47,516 nucleotides of DNA from Candidatus Limivicinus sp. (GCA_029264685.1 JARHZW010000037.1:1-47516), one strand, 5' to 3'; counted from the first letter of the stretch, positions 23,741 to 32,748 are shown. Numbers and translations are program-made. Notes: generated by a model from the sequence alone, not told the origin.

Positions 23741-25105
23741 ATGAAAAATGTAATCAAATCTATTGATGCAGACAGCCCTTTGAAGCACAAGGTCAAAACA
23801 GGGGACAGTCTGATTTCTATAAATGACAACAAAATAATAGATGTGCTGGACTACAAGTTCTTTGCCTATGACAGAAAGCTTAATGTAGTGCTACAGCGGC
23901 CCGACGGTACGGAATACCATGTAAAGGTAAAAAAGGACGAGGGCGGAGATTTAGGGGTGGATTTTGAGAGCTATCTTATGGATAAGCCCCGTTCCTGCGC
24001 CAATAACTGCGTTTTCTGCTTTATTGACCAGCTGCCTCCCGGTATGCGCCCTACCATGTATTTTAAGGACGATGACGCACGCCTCAGCTTCCTGCTTGGC
24101 AATTATATTACGCTGACCAATCTTTCAAAGCGTGAAATTCAGCGTATAATAGACCTGCATGTCAGCCCTGTGAATGTGTCCGTTCATACAACCAATCCCG
24201 AACTGCGGGTGAAAATGCTCCGTAACCCCAGAGCAGGCGAGGGCATAGACACAATGCGCCGCTTTGCGGAGGCAGGCATAATTATGAACTGCCAGATCGT
24301 GTGCTGCCCCGGTCTTAACGACGATGAAGAGCTGATAAGGACCATGAACGACCTTTCCGCAATGTACCCTTCCGTCCACAGCGTTGCAATAGTTCCCGTC
24401 GGGCTTTCAAAGTTTCGTGAGGGGCTTTATCCTCTTACGGAGTTTACACCTCAGCACGCAGGGGAGACCATAGACCTTGTGACGGAATTTGGCAATAAAT
24501 GCCAGGAAAAATACGGCTGCCGTATTTTCTACTGCGGCGACGAAATGTATCTGAAGGCAGGAAGAGAAATCCCGCCTGAGGAATTTTACGGGGATTTTGC
24601 CCAGCTTGAAAACGGCGTGGGAATGCTGAGACTGTTTGAAACGGAGTTCCGTTCTGCGCTGAAGCTTTCGGAGGAGCCGGAGTACACGCCTTTTTCCATC
24701 GCCACAGGCACCTCCGTAAACCCTCTCTTTAAAAAACTCCTTGCGCTTGCACAGGAAAAGTATCATAATGTAGACGGAAAGGTTTATGCAATAGAAAATG
24801 ACTTTTTCGGCCACAGTATAAATGTTACCGGCCTTATTACAGGCGGTGACCTTATAAACCAGCTAAAGGGCAAAGATCTGGGAGAACGGCTTTTCATCTC
24901 TCAGAATATGCTCCGTCGGGAAGAAATGGATTTTCTCGACGATGTTACGCTGGAACAGGCATCCAAGGCTCTGGGAGTTCCTATCTATCCCATTGAGCAG
25001 GACGGATTTGCGCTGTGGGATGCCATGAGCGGAATTTTGCCTGAGGTGAAGCTTCCCGTAAGAGACGGAGAGCAGACAGAATATTATAAATACAATCAGA
25101 ATTAA
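23741..25105 (+). CDS. DUF512 protein (PDZ plus radical-SAM-like domain)
   Basis: 454 aa. Residues 1-65 form a PDZ-like domain (VIKSIDADSPLKHKVKTGDSLISINDN). The radical-SAM-type Cys motif SCANNCVFCFID (CxxxCxxC) is at about residue 87, then a TIM-barrel-like region (VSVHTTNPELRVKMLRN), and the C-terminal DUF512 domain ends at about residue 430 (DDVTLEQASKAL). The family lies next to der in many Clostridia; its reaction is unknown. A 15-nt gap separates it from der. Confidence 0.9.
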   Translation: MKNVIKSIDADSPLKHKVKTGDSLISINDNKIIDVLDYKFFAYDRKLNVVLQRPDGTEYHVKVKKDEGGDLGVDFESYLMDKPRSCANNCVFCFIDQLPPGMRPTMYFKDDDARLSFLLGNYITLTNLSKREIQRIIDLHVSPVNVSVHTTNPELRVKMLRNPRAGEGIDTMRRFAEAGIIMNCQIVCCPGLNDDEELIRTMNDLSAMYPSVHSVAIVPVGLSKFREGLYPLTEFTPQHAGETIDLVTEFGNKCQEKYGCRIFYCGDEMYLKAGREIPPEEFYGDFAQLENGVGMLRLFETEFRSALKLSEEPEYTPFSIATGTSVNPLFKKLLALAQEKYHNVDGKVYAIENDFFGHSINVTGLITGGDLINQLKGKDLGERLFISQNMLRREEMDFLDDVTLEQASKALGVPIYPIEQDGFALWDAMSGILPEVKLPVRDGEQTEYYKYNQN

Positions 25106-25120
25106 GAAAGGGGAGACAGT

Positions 25121-26446
25121 ATGTCAAGACCTCTTGTTGCCATAGTTGGCAGACCTAATGTGGGAAAATCCATGCTTTTTAACCGCCTTGTTGGTCAGCG
25201 CCTGTCCATAGTGGAGGACACCCCCGGTGTTACCCGTGACAGACTGTATGCTGAATGTGAGTGGTGCGGACGGAAATTCGATATGGTGGATACAGGCGGT
25301 ATTGAGCCTTCCACCGACAGCGAGATCCTGCTCTTTATGCGTGAGCAGGCTCAGATTGCCATTGATGCGGCCACGGTCATCGTGCTTGTCACTGATCTGC
25401 GTACAGGTGTTACCGCCGCCGATGAGGACGTTTCCAGAATGCTCCTGCGCTCCGGTAAGCCCGTTGTTCTCGCTGTAAACAAGGCGGATTCTACCGGCGC
25501 CACCGATGTGGGAGTGTACGAATTCTATTCTCTGGGTCTTGGAGACCCTATACCCGTTTCCGCCGTTCACGGCCACGGTACGGGAGACCTGCTGGATCAG
25601 TGCCTTAAATATTTCCCTCCGGAAGATGAGGAGGAAGAAGAGGACGACAGTATTAAGGTTGCCGTTATCGGCAAGCCCAATGTGGGAAAATCCTCTCTTA
25701 TTAACCATATTTTAGGCCAGAAGCGTGTTATTGTCAGCAATATGGCAGGCACTACCAGAGACGCTGTGGACACGGCCTTTGAAAATAAGCACGGAAAATA
25801 TGTGTTTATTGACACGGCCGGCATAAGAAGAAAGTCTAAGGTTGACGAGAGAGTTGAAAAATTCTCCGTTATGCGTGCCCAGATGGCTATAGAGCGGGCA
25901 GATGTGTGCCTTATCCTTATTGACGCCAGAGAGGGTGTTACCGAGCAGGACACTAAAATTGCGGGGCTTGCCCATGAGGCAGGAAAGGCCAGCATTATAA
26001 TTGTCAATAAGTGGGACCTTATCGAAAAAGAGACAGGAACAATGGAGAAAATGAGAAAGCGTATCATGAACGATCTGAGCTTCATGAGCTATGCTCCCAT
26101 ACTCTTCATTTCAGCTCTCACAGGCCAGAGAACGGACAGAATCTTTGAGCTTATAAACTTTGTAAACGACCAGAGCAGTATGCGTATTACCACCGGTATG
26201 CTCAACAATGTGCTTGCGGATGCTCAGGTAAGAGTTCAGCCTCCCACGGATAAGGGCAAGAGGCTGAAGATCTATTACATGACTCAGACGGGAATAAAAC
26301 CGCCTAACTTCGTCATATTCTGCAATTCCAAGGAGCTTTTCCACTTCTCATACCAGCGCTACATTGAAAACCAGATAAGAGCAGTGTTTGGCCTTGAGGG
26401 TACGCCTGTAAATATCGTTATCAGGCAGAAAGGGGACAAGGAATGA
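25121..26446 (+). CDS. der: ribosome-assembly GTPase Der (EngA)
   Basis: 441 aa. Two tandem GTPase domains: G1 motifs GRPNVGKS (residues 10-17) and GKPNVGKS (about 186), G3 DTGG and DTAG, G4 NKAD and NKWD. They are followed by a C-terminal KH-like domain (about 350-440). Der is essential for 50S subunit maturation. GAAAGGGGAGA precedes the ATG. The last four bases overlap the plsY-like gene. Confidence 0.97.
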   Translation: MSRPLVAIVGRPNVGKSMLFNRLVGQRLSIVEDTPGVTRDRLYAECEWCGRKFDMVDTGGIEPSTDSEILLFMREQAQIAIDAATVIVLVTDLRTGVTAADEDVSRMLLRSGKPVVLAVNKADSTGATDVGVYEFYSLGLGDPIPVSAVHGHGTGDLLDQCLKYFPPEDEEEEEDDSIKVAVIGKPNVGKSSLINHILGQKRVIVSNMAGTTRDAVDTAFENKHGKYVFIDTAGIRRKSKVDERVEKFSVMRAQMAIERADVCLILIDAREGVTEQDTKIAGLAHEAGKASIIIVNKWDLIEKETGTMEKMRKRIMNDLSFMSYAPILFISALTGQRTDRIFELINFVNDQSSMRITTGMLNNVLADAQVRVQPPTDKGKRLKIYYMTQTGIKPPNFVIFCNSKELFHFSYQRYIENQIRAVFGLEGTPVNIVIRQKGDKE

Positions 26447-27090
26447 TCTTTTTCTGGATTTTCCTTATTCTTATCGGTGCCCTTGCATACCTTGCCGGCA
26501 GCCTGAGTACTATCAGAATTGCGTCCATTTTCGTATATCATCGTGACCTGCGCCGCCTTGGACGGGGAAACACATGGCTTTCTAACTTCCGCCGCATATA
26601 CGGCAACGGCGGAATCGTGACTTTGTTTGTGATTGAAATAGTCAAGGATCTGCTGCCTGTTCTCATAGGCGGCTGGCTTCTCGGAATAAAGGAACAGGCC
26701 TTGCTGGGCAGAGCCTTTGCAGGCTTCTGCCTTGTGCTTGGCAGACTGTGGCCGGTGTTTAACCGCTTTAGAGGCAGTTACGCCAGCCTGTGCGTTGCTG
26801 TGGCGGCTATATGCGTAAGACCTGCAATAGGCGGTATGAGCCTTGCGGTGTTTATTTTTCTGCTTGGCTTCAAACGCTACATGAGCGTTGCCACACTGGC
26901 TGAGGTGATCGTGTATGTGGCCCTGTCCATGATACTTATAGACGAGAGCATAATTATGACCTTGTGTATACTGACAGGACTCCTTGTGCTTATACGGCTG
27001 ACACCGAAAATTATGCAGCTTATTCAGGGCGAGGAGGAAAAACTCAGCTTTAAAGAGGATATAAGCTATAAATTTGACCAGAAATTCTAA
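26443..27090 (+). CDS. PlsY-like membrane protein with degenerate acyltransferase motifs
   Basis: 215 aa, five to six helices and PlsY-like layout, in the usual position downstream of der. However, every catalytic motif is altered. PlsY normally has GSGNxGxxN, here GRGNTWLSN; GHxFPxFxxFKGGK is here GRLWPVFNRFRGSYAS; and the C-terminal HRxNIxRLxxG is here IRLTPKIMQLIQG. PlsY transfers acyl groups from acyl-phosphate to glycerol-3-phosphate; with the GGK and His lost, this copy is unlikely to do so. It may be a non-catalytic paralogue; a functional plsY should exist elsewhere. It overlaps der by four bases (ATGA). Confidence 0.75.
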   Translation: MIFFWIFLILIGALAYLAGSLSTIRIASIFVYHRDLRRLGRGNTWLSNFRRIYGNGGIVTLFVIEIVKDLLPVLIGGWLLGIKEQALLGRAFAGFCLVLGRLWPVFNRFRGSYASLCVAVAAICVRPAIGGMSLAVFIFLLGFKRYMSVATLAEVIVYVALSMILIDESIIMTLCILTGLLVLIRLTPKIMQLIQGEEEKLSFKEDISYKFDQKF

Positions 27091-27102
27091 TTTAATGGTT
27101 TT

Positions 27103-27131
27103 AACGGACAGTGAAAGCGCTGTCCGTTTTT
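27103..27131 (+). terminator. terminator of the der operon
   Basis: AACGGACAG (27103-27111) with CTGTCCGTT (27120-27128), 8-nt loop and T-run. Good rho-independent terminator. Confidence 0.85.
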
Positions 27132-27138
27132 GCTTTTG

Positions 27139-27166
27139 TTGACAAGCGGCAGTACCGTGATATAAT
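27139..27166 (+). promoter_or_regulatory. sigma-A promoter of the LytTR/kinase operon
   Basis: TTGACA (27139-27144), 16-bp spacer, TATAAT (27161-27166). Transcription would start near 27173, so the ATG at 27188 fits better than the GTG at 27173, which would sit at the very 5' end. Confidence 0.85.
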
Positions 27167-27187
27167 TCACTGGTGAAGGTGATTGAA

Positions 27188-27883
27188 ATGTATAAAGCAG
27201 CTGTTGTTGATGACAGAGCGGAGGATTCGGGCTTTGTTGAGAAAATTCTGAATAACTGGGCGGAAGAGCGGGGCATAAGAGTTAAAACCCGGCTGTTTCC
27301 ATCGGCCGAAAGCTTCCTGTTCGCTTTTTCACAGCAGCAGGATTACGACATTCTGCTTTTGGACATCGAAATGCCAGGCATGGACGGAGTCACTATGGCA
27401 AGGCAGATAAGAAAAATCAGCGACACTGTCCAGATAGTTTTTATTTCCGGCTACTCCGATTATATTTCCGAGGGCTACGAGGTTTCTGCCCTGCACTATC
27501 TTTTAAAGCCCGTGAAAGAGGAAAAGCTTACGGAGGTGCTGGACAGGGCTTTAAACAAAATTGAGAAAAACGAGGGCTATCTGGAGCTTAAAAGCTCATC
27601 GGAGCTGCTGAGAATACCTTACCATGAGATTAAATATCTTGATGTTTACCAGAACTATGTGACGGTTCACGGAAAAGAGGAGCACAGCCTTAAACGGAGT
27701 CTCAGCCACATTGCCAAGGAGCTTGACGAACGGTTTTATAAGGCAGGCCGTTCCCTTGCCGTTAACCTTGACTATGTCAGGAGGGTTACAAAAACGGAGA
27801 TAAGACTCTCAGACGGAACGGTGTTGCCTCTTCCCAGAGGGGCCTACGAGGGCATAAACCGTGCCATAATAGAAAGAGACTGA
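27188..27883 (+). CDS. LytTR-family response regulator
   Basis: 231 aa from ATG 27188 (AAGGTGA 5-7 nt upstream). Residues 1-125 are a receiver domain: acidic pair VVDDR, phospho-acceptor Asp59 in LLLDIEMPG, and a Lys in LLKPVKEE. Residues 135-231 are a LytTR DNA-binding domain (YHEIKYLDVYQNYVTVHG...HIAKELDERFYKAGRSLAVNLDYVRRV). LytTR regulators bind pairs of 9-bp direct repeats, and such a pair lies at 28557-28586 in front of the ABC genes. Paired with the kinase 2 nt downstream. Confidence 0.93.
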   Translation: MYKAAVVDDRAEDSGFVEKILNNWAEERGIRVKTRLFPSAESFLFAFSQQQDYDILLLDIEMPGMDGVTMARQIRKISDTVQIVFISGYSDYISEGYEVSALHYLLKPVKEEKLTEVLDRALNKIEKNEGYLELKSSSELLRIPYHEIKYLDVYQNYVTVHGKEEHSLKRSLSHIAKELDERFYKAGRSLAVNLDYVRRVTKTEIRLSDGTVLPLPRGAYEGINRAIIERD

Positions 27884-27884
27884 A

Positions 27885-28547
27885 ATGAAACTATTTCAAA
27901 AGCAAATAGACAAAACAATAGCTCAGTATCAGCGTGAGCTTATAGACACCCACTACAATGAGGTGGACAATATGTATCGGCAGATGAGAGGCTGGCGCCA
28001 CGATTACAGAAACCATATCCAGTGCATGAAGGTGCTGGCGGCAAACGGCGACATGGAGGGGATAAAAGCTTATCTGGACAAGCTTGACACGGACCTGAAC
28101 ACCGTGGACACGGTTATAAAAACCGGAAATTCCATGGCGGATGCCATATTAAACAGCAAAATTTCTCTTGCCGCAGCCAAGGGCATAGAGGTGCGGGCAG
28201 ATGCCCATATTCCTGTAAAGCTCAAAATGTCCGAGCTTGATTTGTGCTGCATAATCGGCAATCTTTTTGACAATGCCATTGAAGCAAGCCTGAGCCTTCC
28301 TGAGGAAAAGCGGCTGATACGGGTGTATATGGACATGAAAAACACCCAGCTATATATAAGCTTTACAAATTTTACCTCAGGGAAAAAGCTTGCCAAAACA
28401 GGCGGTATTTTCAAAACCACAAGAGGAGAGGGTCACGGCTTCGGCCTTATCCGAATTGACAGCATAGTGGAGCGGCTGGACGGATATTTAAGCCGCAACA
28501 GCGAGGACGGCGCATTTACAACGGAGATACTTATACCTCAGCTGTAA
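27885..28547 (+). CDS. soluble GHKL-family sensor kinase, AgrC/NatK-like, without membrane domain
   Basis: 220 aa with no transmembrane helix; typical AgrC-type kinases have an N-terminal six-helix sensor and about 430 aa. The H-box is RHDYRNHI with His39. The N-box is CCIIGNLFDNAIEASL (about 120-135) and the G-box GHGFGLIRIDSIVERL (about 180-195). The first 35 residues are a charged helix. The start codon is supported by the tight coupling to the regulator stop. The signal may be cytoplasmic or come through a partner protein; which is not visible. It is not a frameshift remnant: the upstream sequence belongs to the regulator. Confidence 0.85.
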   Translation: MKLFQKQIDKTIAQYQRELIDTHYNEVDNMYRQMRGWRHDYRNHIQCMKVLAANGDMEGIKAYLDKLDTDLNTVDTVIKTGNSMADAILNSKISLAAAKGIEVRADAHIPVKLKMSELDLCCIIGNLFDNAIEASLSLPEEKRLIRVYMDMKNTQLYISFTNFTSGKKLAKTGGIFKTTRGEGHGFGLIRIDSIVERLDGYLSRNSEDGAFTTEILIPQL

Positions 28548-28556
28548 AATTTGCAG

Positions 28557-28620
28557 TTCATCCCCCGATTTTAACAACTCGTCCCCAAAATCAATTTGGG
28601 ACGGGTTGTTGTGCTATTAT
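28557..28620 (+). promoter_or_regulatory. LytTR operator and promoter of the ABC genes
   Basis: Two 9-bp direct repeats, TTCATCCCC (28557-28565) and CTCGTCCCC (28578-28586), are 12 bp apart (21-bp period), the spacing expected of LytTR sites. A -10 TATTAT (28615-28620) follows. The -35 region is poor, as in activator-dependent promoters. A long inverted repeat, AACAACTCGTCCCCAAA (28573-28589) with TTTGGGACGGGTTGTT (28595-28610), overlaps the second repeat. Confidence 0.6.
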
Positions 28621-28639
28621 AGCGCCATGAGGTGAGAAA

Positions 28640-30451
28640 ATGAATAAAAGGAAAAAATCAAAGTACAGCGTGGCATCTAATACGGCCTTTATGCTGAGAC
28701 GGGCATGGAGGCAGCACAAGAGCATTATATTTCTGGTCATTGCACTGGTGCTGACGGAGCTGTCGATCAATCTGGCGCAGCTGTTCATAGCTCCGGCGGT
28801 ATTGCAAAAAGTTGAAGTCAGAGCACCGCTCGGGGAGCTTATTCTTACCATAGCCCTTTTCTCTCTTTCTCTGATTGTTTTAAGGGGAATCAAGGGCTAT
28901 GCGGAACAGAACACCCTGTTTGCCAGAGTTCATGTAAGAACAACTATTATGAACGACATTGTGGAAAAAAACATGATGACCTCCTATCCCAACACCCAGA
29001 GCATAGAAAAGCTCAAAAAGTGTGTATCCGCTTTGCAGACCACATGGGGGAACTCGGAAGCAACTGAGCATATCTGGGAAACTCTCACGGAGCTGCTTAT
29101 AAACATTTGCGGCTTTGCGGTGTATGTGGCTTTGATGTCCGGACTTAATGTGTACCTGCTGATTGTTGTTGTGATAACCACGGTCATTGGCTTTTTGTGC
29201 AGTCAGCGTCTTGAATCATGGGGCTACCGCCACAGAGAGCAGGCCGATGAAAACAGAAGCAGGCATACTTATGTGCAGAACATGATGCAGTCCCACGAAA
29301 TGGCAAAGGATATAAGAGCATTCGGTCTCACTCCATGGCTTAAAGAGCTGAGAGAGAAAACCGAAAGCGCAGTGTTGGCCTTTTACGGGAAAAGAGAGAA
29401 GCACAGTGCAGCTGCGGGCATTATAGATGTGCTGCTTACCTTTTTGAGAAACGGCATAGCCTATGTGTACCTTATAAGTATAGCTTTAAAAGGGAATATG
29501 CCCGCATCCGAATTTCTGCTGTATTTCGGAGCTTTCAGCGGCTTCTCCGCATGGGTAACAGGCATTATGGACAAATGCAAAACCCTTTACCGTGAAAGTC
29601 TGGACATATCCAAGGTCAGGGAATATCTGGATACGGAAGAAGATTTCCTTTTTGAAAAGGGAGAAAAGCTGTCGGAGATTAAAAACTGCTGTCTGGAGCT
29701 TAAAAATGTCTCTTTCCGCTATCCTGAATCTGACACTTACATTATAGAGAACATGAACCTTAAAATAGAAGCAGGGGAGAAGCTGGCCATAGTTGGTCTC
29801 AACGGCGCAGGCAAAACTACTCTTATAAAACTTCTATGCGGCCTTTATGACCCCACAGAGGGTCAGGTGCTTCTAAACGGTGAGGATATAAGAAAATACA
29901 ACCGCCGTGAATATTACGGCCTTTTTTCCGCTGTGTTTCAGGATTTCAGTATGCCTGATTTAACGGTCAGTGAAACCGTGGCACAGGATTATGAAAATAT
30001 AGATATGGAAAAAGTGAGAAGCTGTATAGAAAAAGCTGGCCTTACAGAGCAGATAGAGGCATTGCCGAAACAATATGACACCCATTTGGGTCGGCAGGTC
30101 TTTCTCGACGGAGTGGAATTATCAGGGGGTCAGACCCAGAGACTGATGCTTGCAAGAGCGCTGTATAAAGACGGAGCAGTCCTTGTGCTGGATGAGCCCA
30201 CGGCGGCCCTTGACCCGCTGGCAGAGAGCGATATATATAATAAATATAACGAAATGACGGAGGGAAAAACGTCCGTGTTTATTTCTCACCGTCTGGCATC
30301 CACCAGATTCTGCGACAGAGTTCTTTTCCTTGAAAACGGAAAAATCACCGAAGAGGGTTCTCATCGGGAGCTTCTGCAAAAAGGCGGCGGCTATGCAAAG
30401 CTTTTTGAGATTCAGTCCAGATATTATCAGGAGGGGAGGGAGTTTCAGTGA
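28640..30451 (+). CDS. ABC exporter half-transporter 1 (TMD-NBD fusion)
   Basis: 603 aa. The N-terminal region (residues about 20-330) holds six membrane helices; the C-terminal NBD has Walker A GLNGAGKTT, signature LSGGQTQR, Walker B VLVLDEPTAALD and H-loop ISHRLAS, all intact. It is probably one half of a heterodimeric exporter with the next gene (4-base overlap). The family exports lipids, drugs or peptides. GAGGTGAG precedes the ATG. Placement behind a LytTR operator implies induction by the adjacent two-component system, as seen with peptide or cell-envelope-stress exporters. Confidence 0.9.
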   Translation: MNKRKKSKYSVASNTAFMLRRAWRQHKSIIFLVIALVLTELSINLAQLFIAPAVLQKVEVRAPLGELILTIALFSLSLIVLRGIKGYAEQNTLFARVHVRTTIMNDIVEKNMMTSYPNTQSIEKLKKCVSALQTTWGNSEATEHIWETLTELLINICGFAVYVALMSGLNVYLLIVVVITTVIGFLCSQRLESWGYRHREQADENRSRHTYVQNMMQSHEMAKDIRAFGLTPWLKELREKTESAVLAFYGKREKHSAAAGIIDVLLTFLRNGIAYVYLISIALKGNMPASEFLLYFGAFSGFSAWVTGIMDKCKTLYRESLDISKVREYLDTEEDFLFEKGEKLSEIKNCCLELKNVSFRYPESDTYIIENMNLKIEAGEKLAIVGLNGAGKTTLIKLLCGLYDPTEGQVLLNGEDIRKYNRREYYGLFSAVFQDFSMPDLTVSETVAQDYENIDMEKVRSCIEKAGLTEQIEALPKQYDTHLGRQVFLDGVELSGGQTQRLMLARALYKDGAVLVLDEPTAALDPLAESDIYNKYNEMTEGKTSVFISHRLASTRFCDRVLFLENGKITEEGSHRELLQKGGGYAKLFEIQSRYYQEGREFQ

Positions 30452-32319
30452 AGAAAAATGAAAACACATGGAAAGAGGGCTTTCACCTCCAGATGCGGGG
30501 AGTCAAGCTTTTAAATGAATTCTGCTCCGGCAGGTTTAAAGTGCTGATTTTAAAACAGGCGGTTGAAACTGCCGCTCCCTATGTGGGAATTTACCTCTCG
30601 GCCCTTATAATAAACGAGCTTGCAGGACTGCGGCGGCCTGAGGAGCTGTGGCGATTGGTGCTCATATCCCTTACAAGTGCAGCCGCCATCGGTATTCTGA
30701 CCACCTTGGTGCGCCACTGGGACGAATACCACAGGGACAGGCGCTTTGAAAGAATTACAAATATTTTTGCCGATAAGCTGCTGTCAATGGATTATGCGGA
30801 CACGGACAGTGCAGAGCATAGGGCAAAATTAAATCAGATTAAGGAAAACAGAAACTGGAACATGTGGGGCCTTGAAATAACGGAGCTTATAACAGAACAT
30901 TTCTTCGCAGGCCTCTTCGGAATAATCAGTGCGGCGGTTTTGACCGTGAGCCTGTTTACCTGTCAAATTCCCGCAGAAACAGGGGGAAAACTGATATTTT
31001 TAAATAATCCGCTGTTTGTTGTAGTAATAATAGGCGCATTGACCCTGACTGCATTTTTAGGCCCTGCCTGCAAGAACAGAGCAAATGCCTATTTTACAAA
31101 ATTTACTGAGGAGACTAAGTTCGGAAACCGGATAGGCTTCTTTTCCTTTGTTGCCGAGGACAGCAAGAAAGCCGCCGACGTGAGAATGTATAATCAGCAG
31201 AAGATTACAAGGCACTATCTGGAATATGACAATACCTTCTACCCGGGAGGGCCTGTGGCCAAATGTGCGGCAGGGCCTATGGGCTTGTGGCAGGCTTTGG
31301 GGTCTGCTATCAGTGCGGTTTTAACAGGGCTTATCTACCTGTTCGTGTGCCTTAAAGCGTGGGGCGGTGCTTTCGGGGTAGGTTCTGTTACTCAGTATGT
31401 GGGTGCGGTCACGGCTCTGTCTGCAAATCTGGGAAGCCTTATCTGGGCTTTCGGAAACATCAAAAACAATATACCCTTTATGAAAAATGTTTTTGAATTT
31501 ATGGATGTACCCAATAAAATGTATAAAGGCAGCCTCACCACCGAAAAGCGCTCCGACAGGCAGTACGATGTGGAGTTTAAGGATGTGAGCTTTAAATATC
31601 CCGACTCGGAGCTTTGGGCATTGCGCCATGTGAACATGAGGTTCAAGGTAGGCAGCCGCCTTGCGGTCGTGGGCGAAAACGGGTCTGGAAAGACTACCTT
31701 TATAAAACTGCTTTGCAGGCTGTATGACCCTACAGAGGGTGAGATACTCTTAAACGGAATAGACATCAGAAAGTATAAATACGACGATTATATGAGTATT
31801 TTTTCCGTGGTATTTCAGGACTTTAAGCTGGTTTCCCAGCCCTTGGGAAACAATGTGGCAGGAGCTATGGACTATGACAGGGACAGAGTTTTGAAGGCCC
31901 TTAACGACGCAGGCTTCGGAGAGCGGCTTAAATCCTTGCCGAAGGGATTGGACACCTGTCTTTATAAGGAATTCTCAAAGGACGGCGTGGACCTGTCAGG
32001 CGGAGAAGCTCAGAAAATCGCCATTGCGAGGGCCTTGTATAAGGATGCAGCTTTTATAATTCTTGATGAGCCTACGGCGGCGCTGGACCCCATAGCGGAG
32101 GCGGAAATCTACAGCAAATTTAATGAAATTTCCGGTGACAGAACCGCAATCTATATTTCCCACAGACTTTCCTCCTGTAAGTTCTGTGACGAGATCGCGG
32201 TTTTCGATAAGGGCTCGGTGGTGCAGAAAGGCAGCCACAGTGAGCTTTTAAAGGATGAAAACGGCAAATATTTTGCCCTCTGGAACGCACAGGCACAGTA
32301 CTACACAGAAAAGAAATAA
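30448..32319 (+). CDS. ABC exporter half-transporter 2 (TMD-NBD fusion)
   Basis: 623 aa, paralogous to the preceding protein. Six N-terminal helices, then an NBD with Walker A GENGSGKTT, signature LSGGEAQK, Walker B FIILDEPTAALD and ISHRLSS. Both partners have complete ATP sites, unlike many heterodimeric exporters in which one is degenerate. The start overlaps the first gene by four bases. No peptide-precursor or leader-peptide gene is visible nearby, so an unknown envelope compound or a remote peptide is the likely cargo. Terminated at 32321-32350. Confidence 0.9.
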   Translation: MKKNENTWKEGFHLQMRGVKLLNEFCSGRFKVLILKQAVETAAPYVGIYLSALIINELAGLRRPEELWRLVLISLTSAAAIGILTTLVRHWDEYHRDRRFERITNIFADKLLSMDYADTDSAEHRAKLNQIKENRNWNMWGLEITELITEHFFAGLFGIISAAVLTVSLFTCQIPAETGGKLIFLNNPLFVVVIIGALTLTAFLGPACKNRANAYFTKFTEETKFGNRIGFFSFVAEDSKKAADVRMYNQQKITRHYLEYDNTFYPGGPVAKCAAGPMGLWQALGSAISAVLTGLIYLFVCLKAWGGAFGVGSVTQYVGAVTALSANLGSLIWAFGNIKNNIPFMKNVFEFMDVPNKMYKGSLTTEKRSDRQYDVEFKDVSFKYPDSELWALRHVNMRFKVGSRLAVVGENGSGKTTFIKLLCRLYDPTEGEILLNGIDIRKYKYDDYMSIFSVVFQDFKLVSQPLGNNVAGAMDYDRDRVLKALNDAGFGERLKSLPKGLDTCLYKEFSKDGVDLSGGEAQKIAIARALYKDAAFIILDEPTAALDPIAEAEIYSKFNEISGDRTAIYISHRLSSCKFCDEIAVFDKGSVVQKGSHSELLKDENGKYFALWNAQAQYYTEKK

Positions 32320-32320
32320 A

Positions 32321-32350
32321 AAAATACGCCGCAGTCAGCGGCGTATTTTT
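32321..32350. terminator. bidirectional terminator
   Basis: AAAATACGCCGC (32321-32332) pairs with GCGGCGTATTTT (32338-32349), 5-nt loop. Shared by the convergent ABC and FMN-binding genes. Confidence 0.85.
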
Positions 32351-32355
32351 AATGT

Positions 32356-32748
32356 TTAGAACTGGTGAATTTCAGGGTCTTTTCCAAGCTCGTAAATCCC
32401 TGCCGTGGCATTTCTCAAAAACCACAGCTCCGTGTCCTCGCTGTCGGGAGGAAAGAGCGGAGTTATCTGAGGATATTTTTCCAGCATACTGTCCTTAGGC
32501 TCTCGTCTGCCGTCTTCAACCACGCTTGCCTCAAGCCTGAGCCAGCGATCGTTATAAAAGGCACTTATCTCAATTTTAGGGTTCTGGTGGAGCTGGCGTG
32601 AAACTGCTTTCTTCTTATCGGTCATTATATATAGCTTGCCCTCAAACAGATTGATCGTTCCGAAAGGACGCACTCTGGGCTGAACTCCCTCGGTTGTGGC
32701 AAGATAGTATACACGGGCATTTTTCAGAAAATTATATATAGTCTCCAT
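32356..32748 (-). CDS. pyridoxamine 5'-phosphate oxidase-related FMN-binding protein
   Basis: 130 aa. FMN-binding split-barrel: ARVYYLATTEGVQPRVRPFGTINLFEGKLYIMTDKKK in the N-terminal half. Small members of this family (about 130 aa) are putative FMN- or F420-type nitroreductase- or heme-related proteins of Clostridia; physiological substrate unknown. Single gene divergent from the VanY-like gene. Confidence 0.85.
   Translation of the reverse strand: METIYNFLKNARVYYLATTEGVQPRVRPFGTINLFEGKLYIMTDKKKAVSRQLHQNPKIEISAFYNDRWLRLEASVVEDGRREPKDSMLEKYPQITPLFPPDSEDTELWFLRNATAGIYELGKDPEIHQF

Noticed and set aside
28548..28639. A bacteriocin or signal-peptide precursor gene near the ABC exporters
   Set aside because: The gap before the ABC genes is only 92 nt and filled by regulatory sequence. 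No double-glycine or other leader peptide frame was found there or between the ABC genes.
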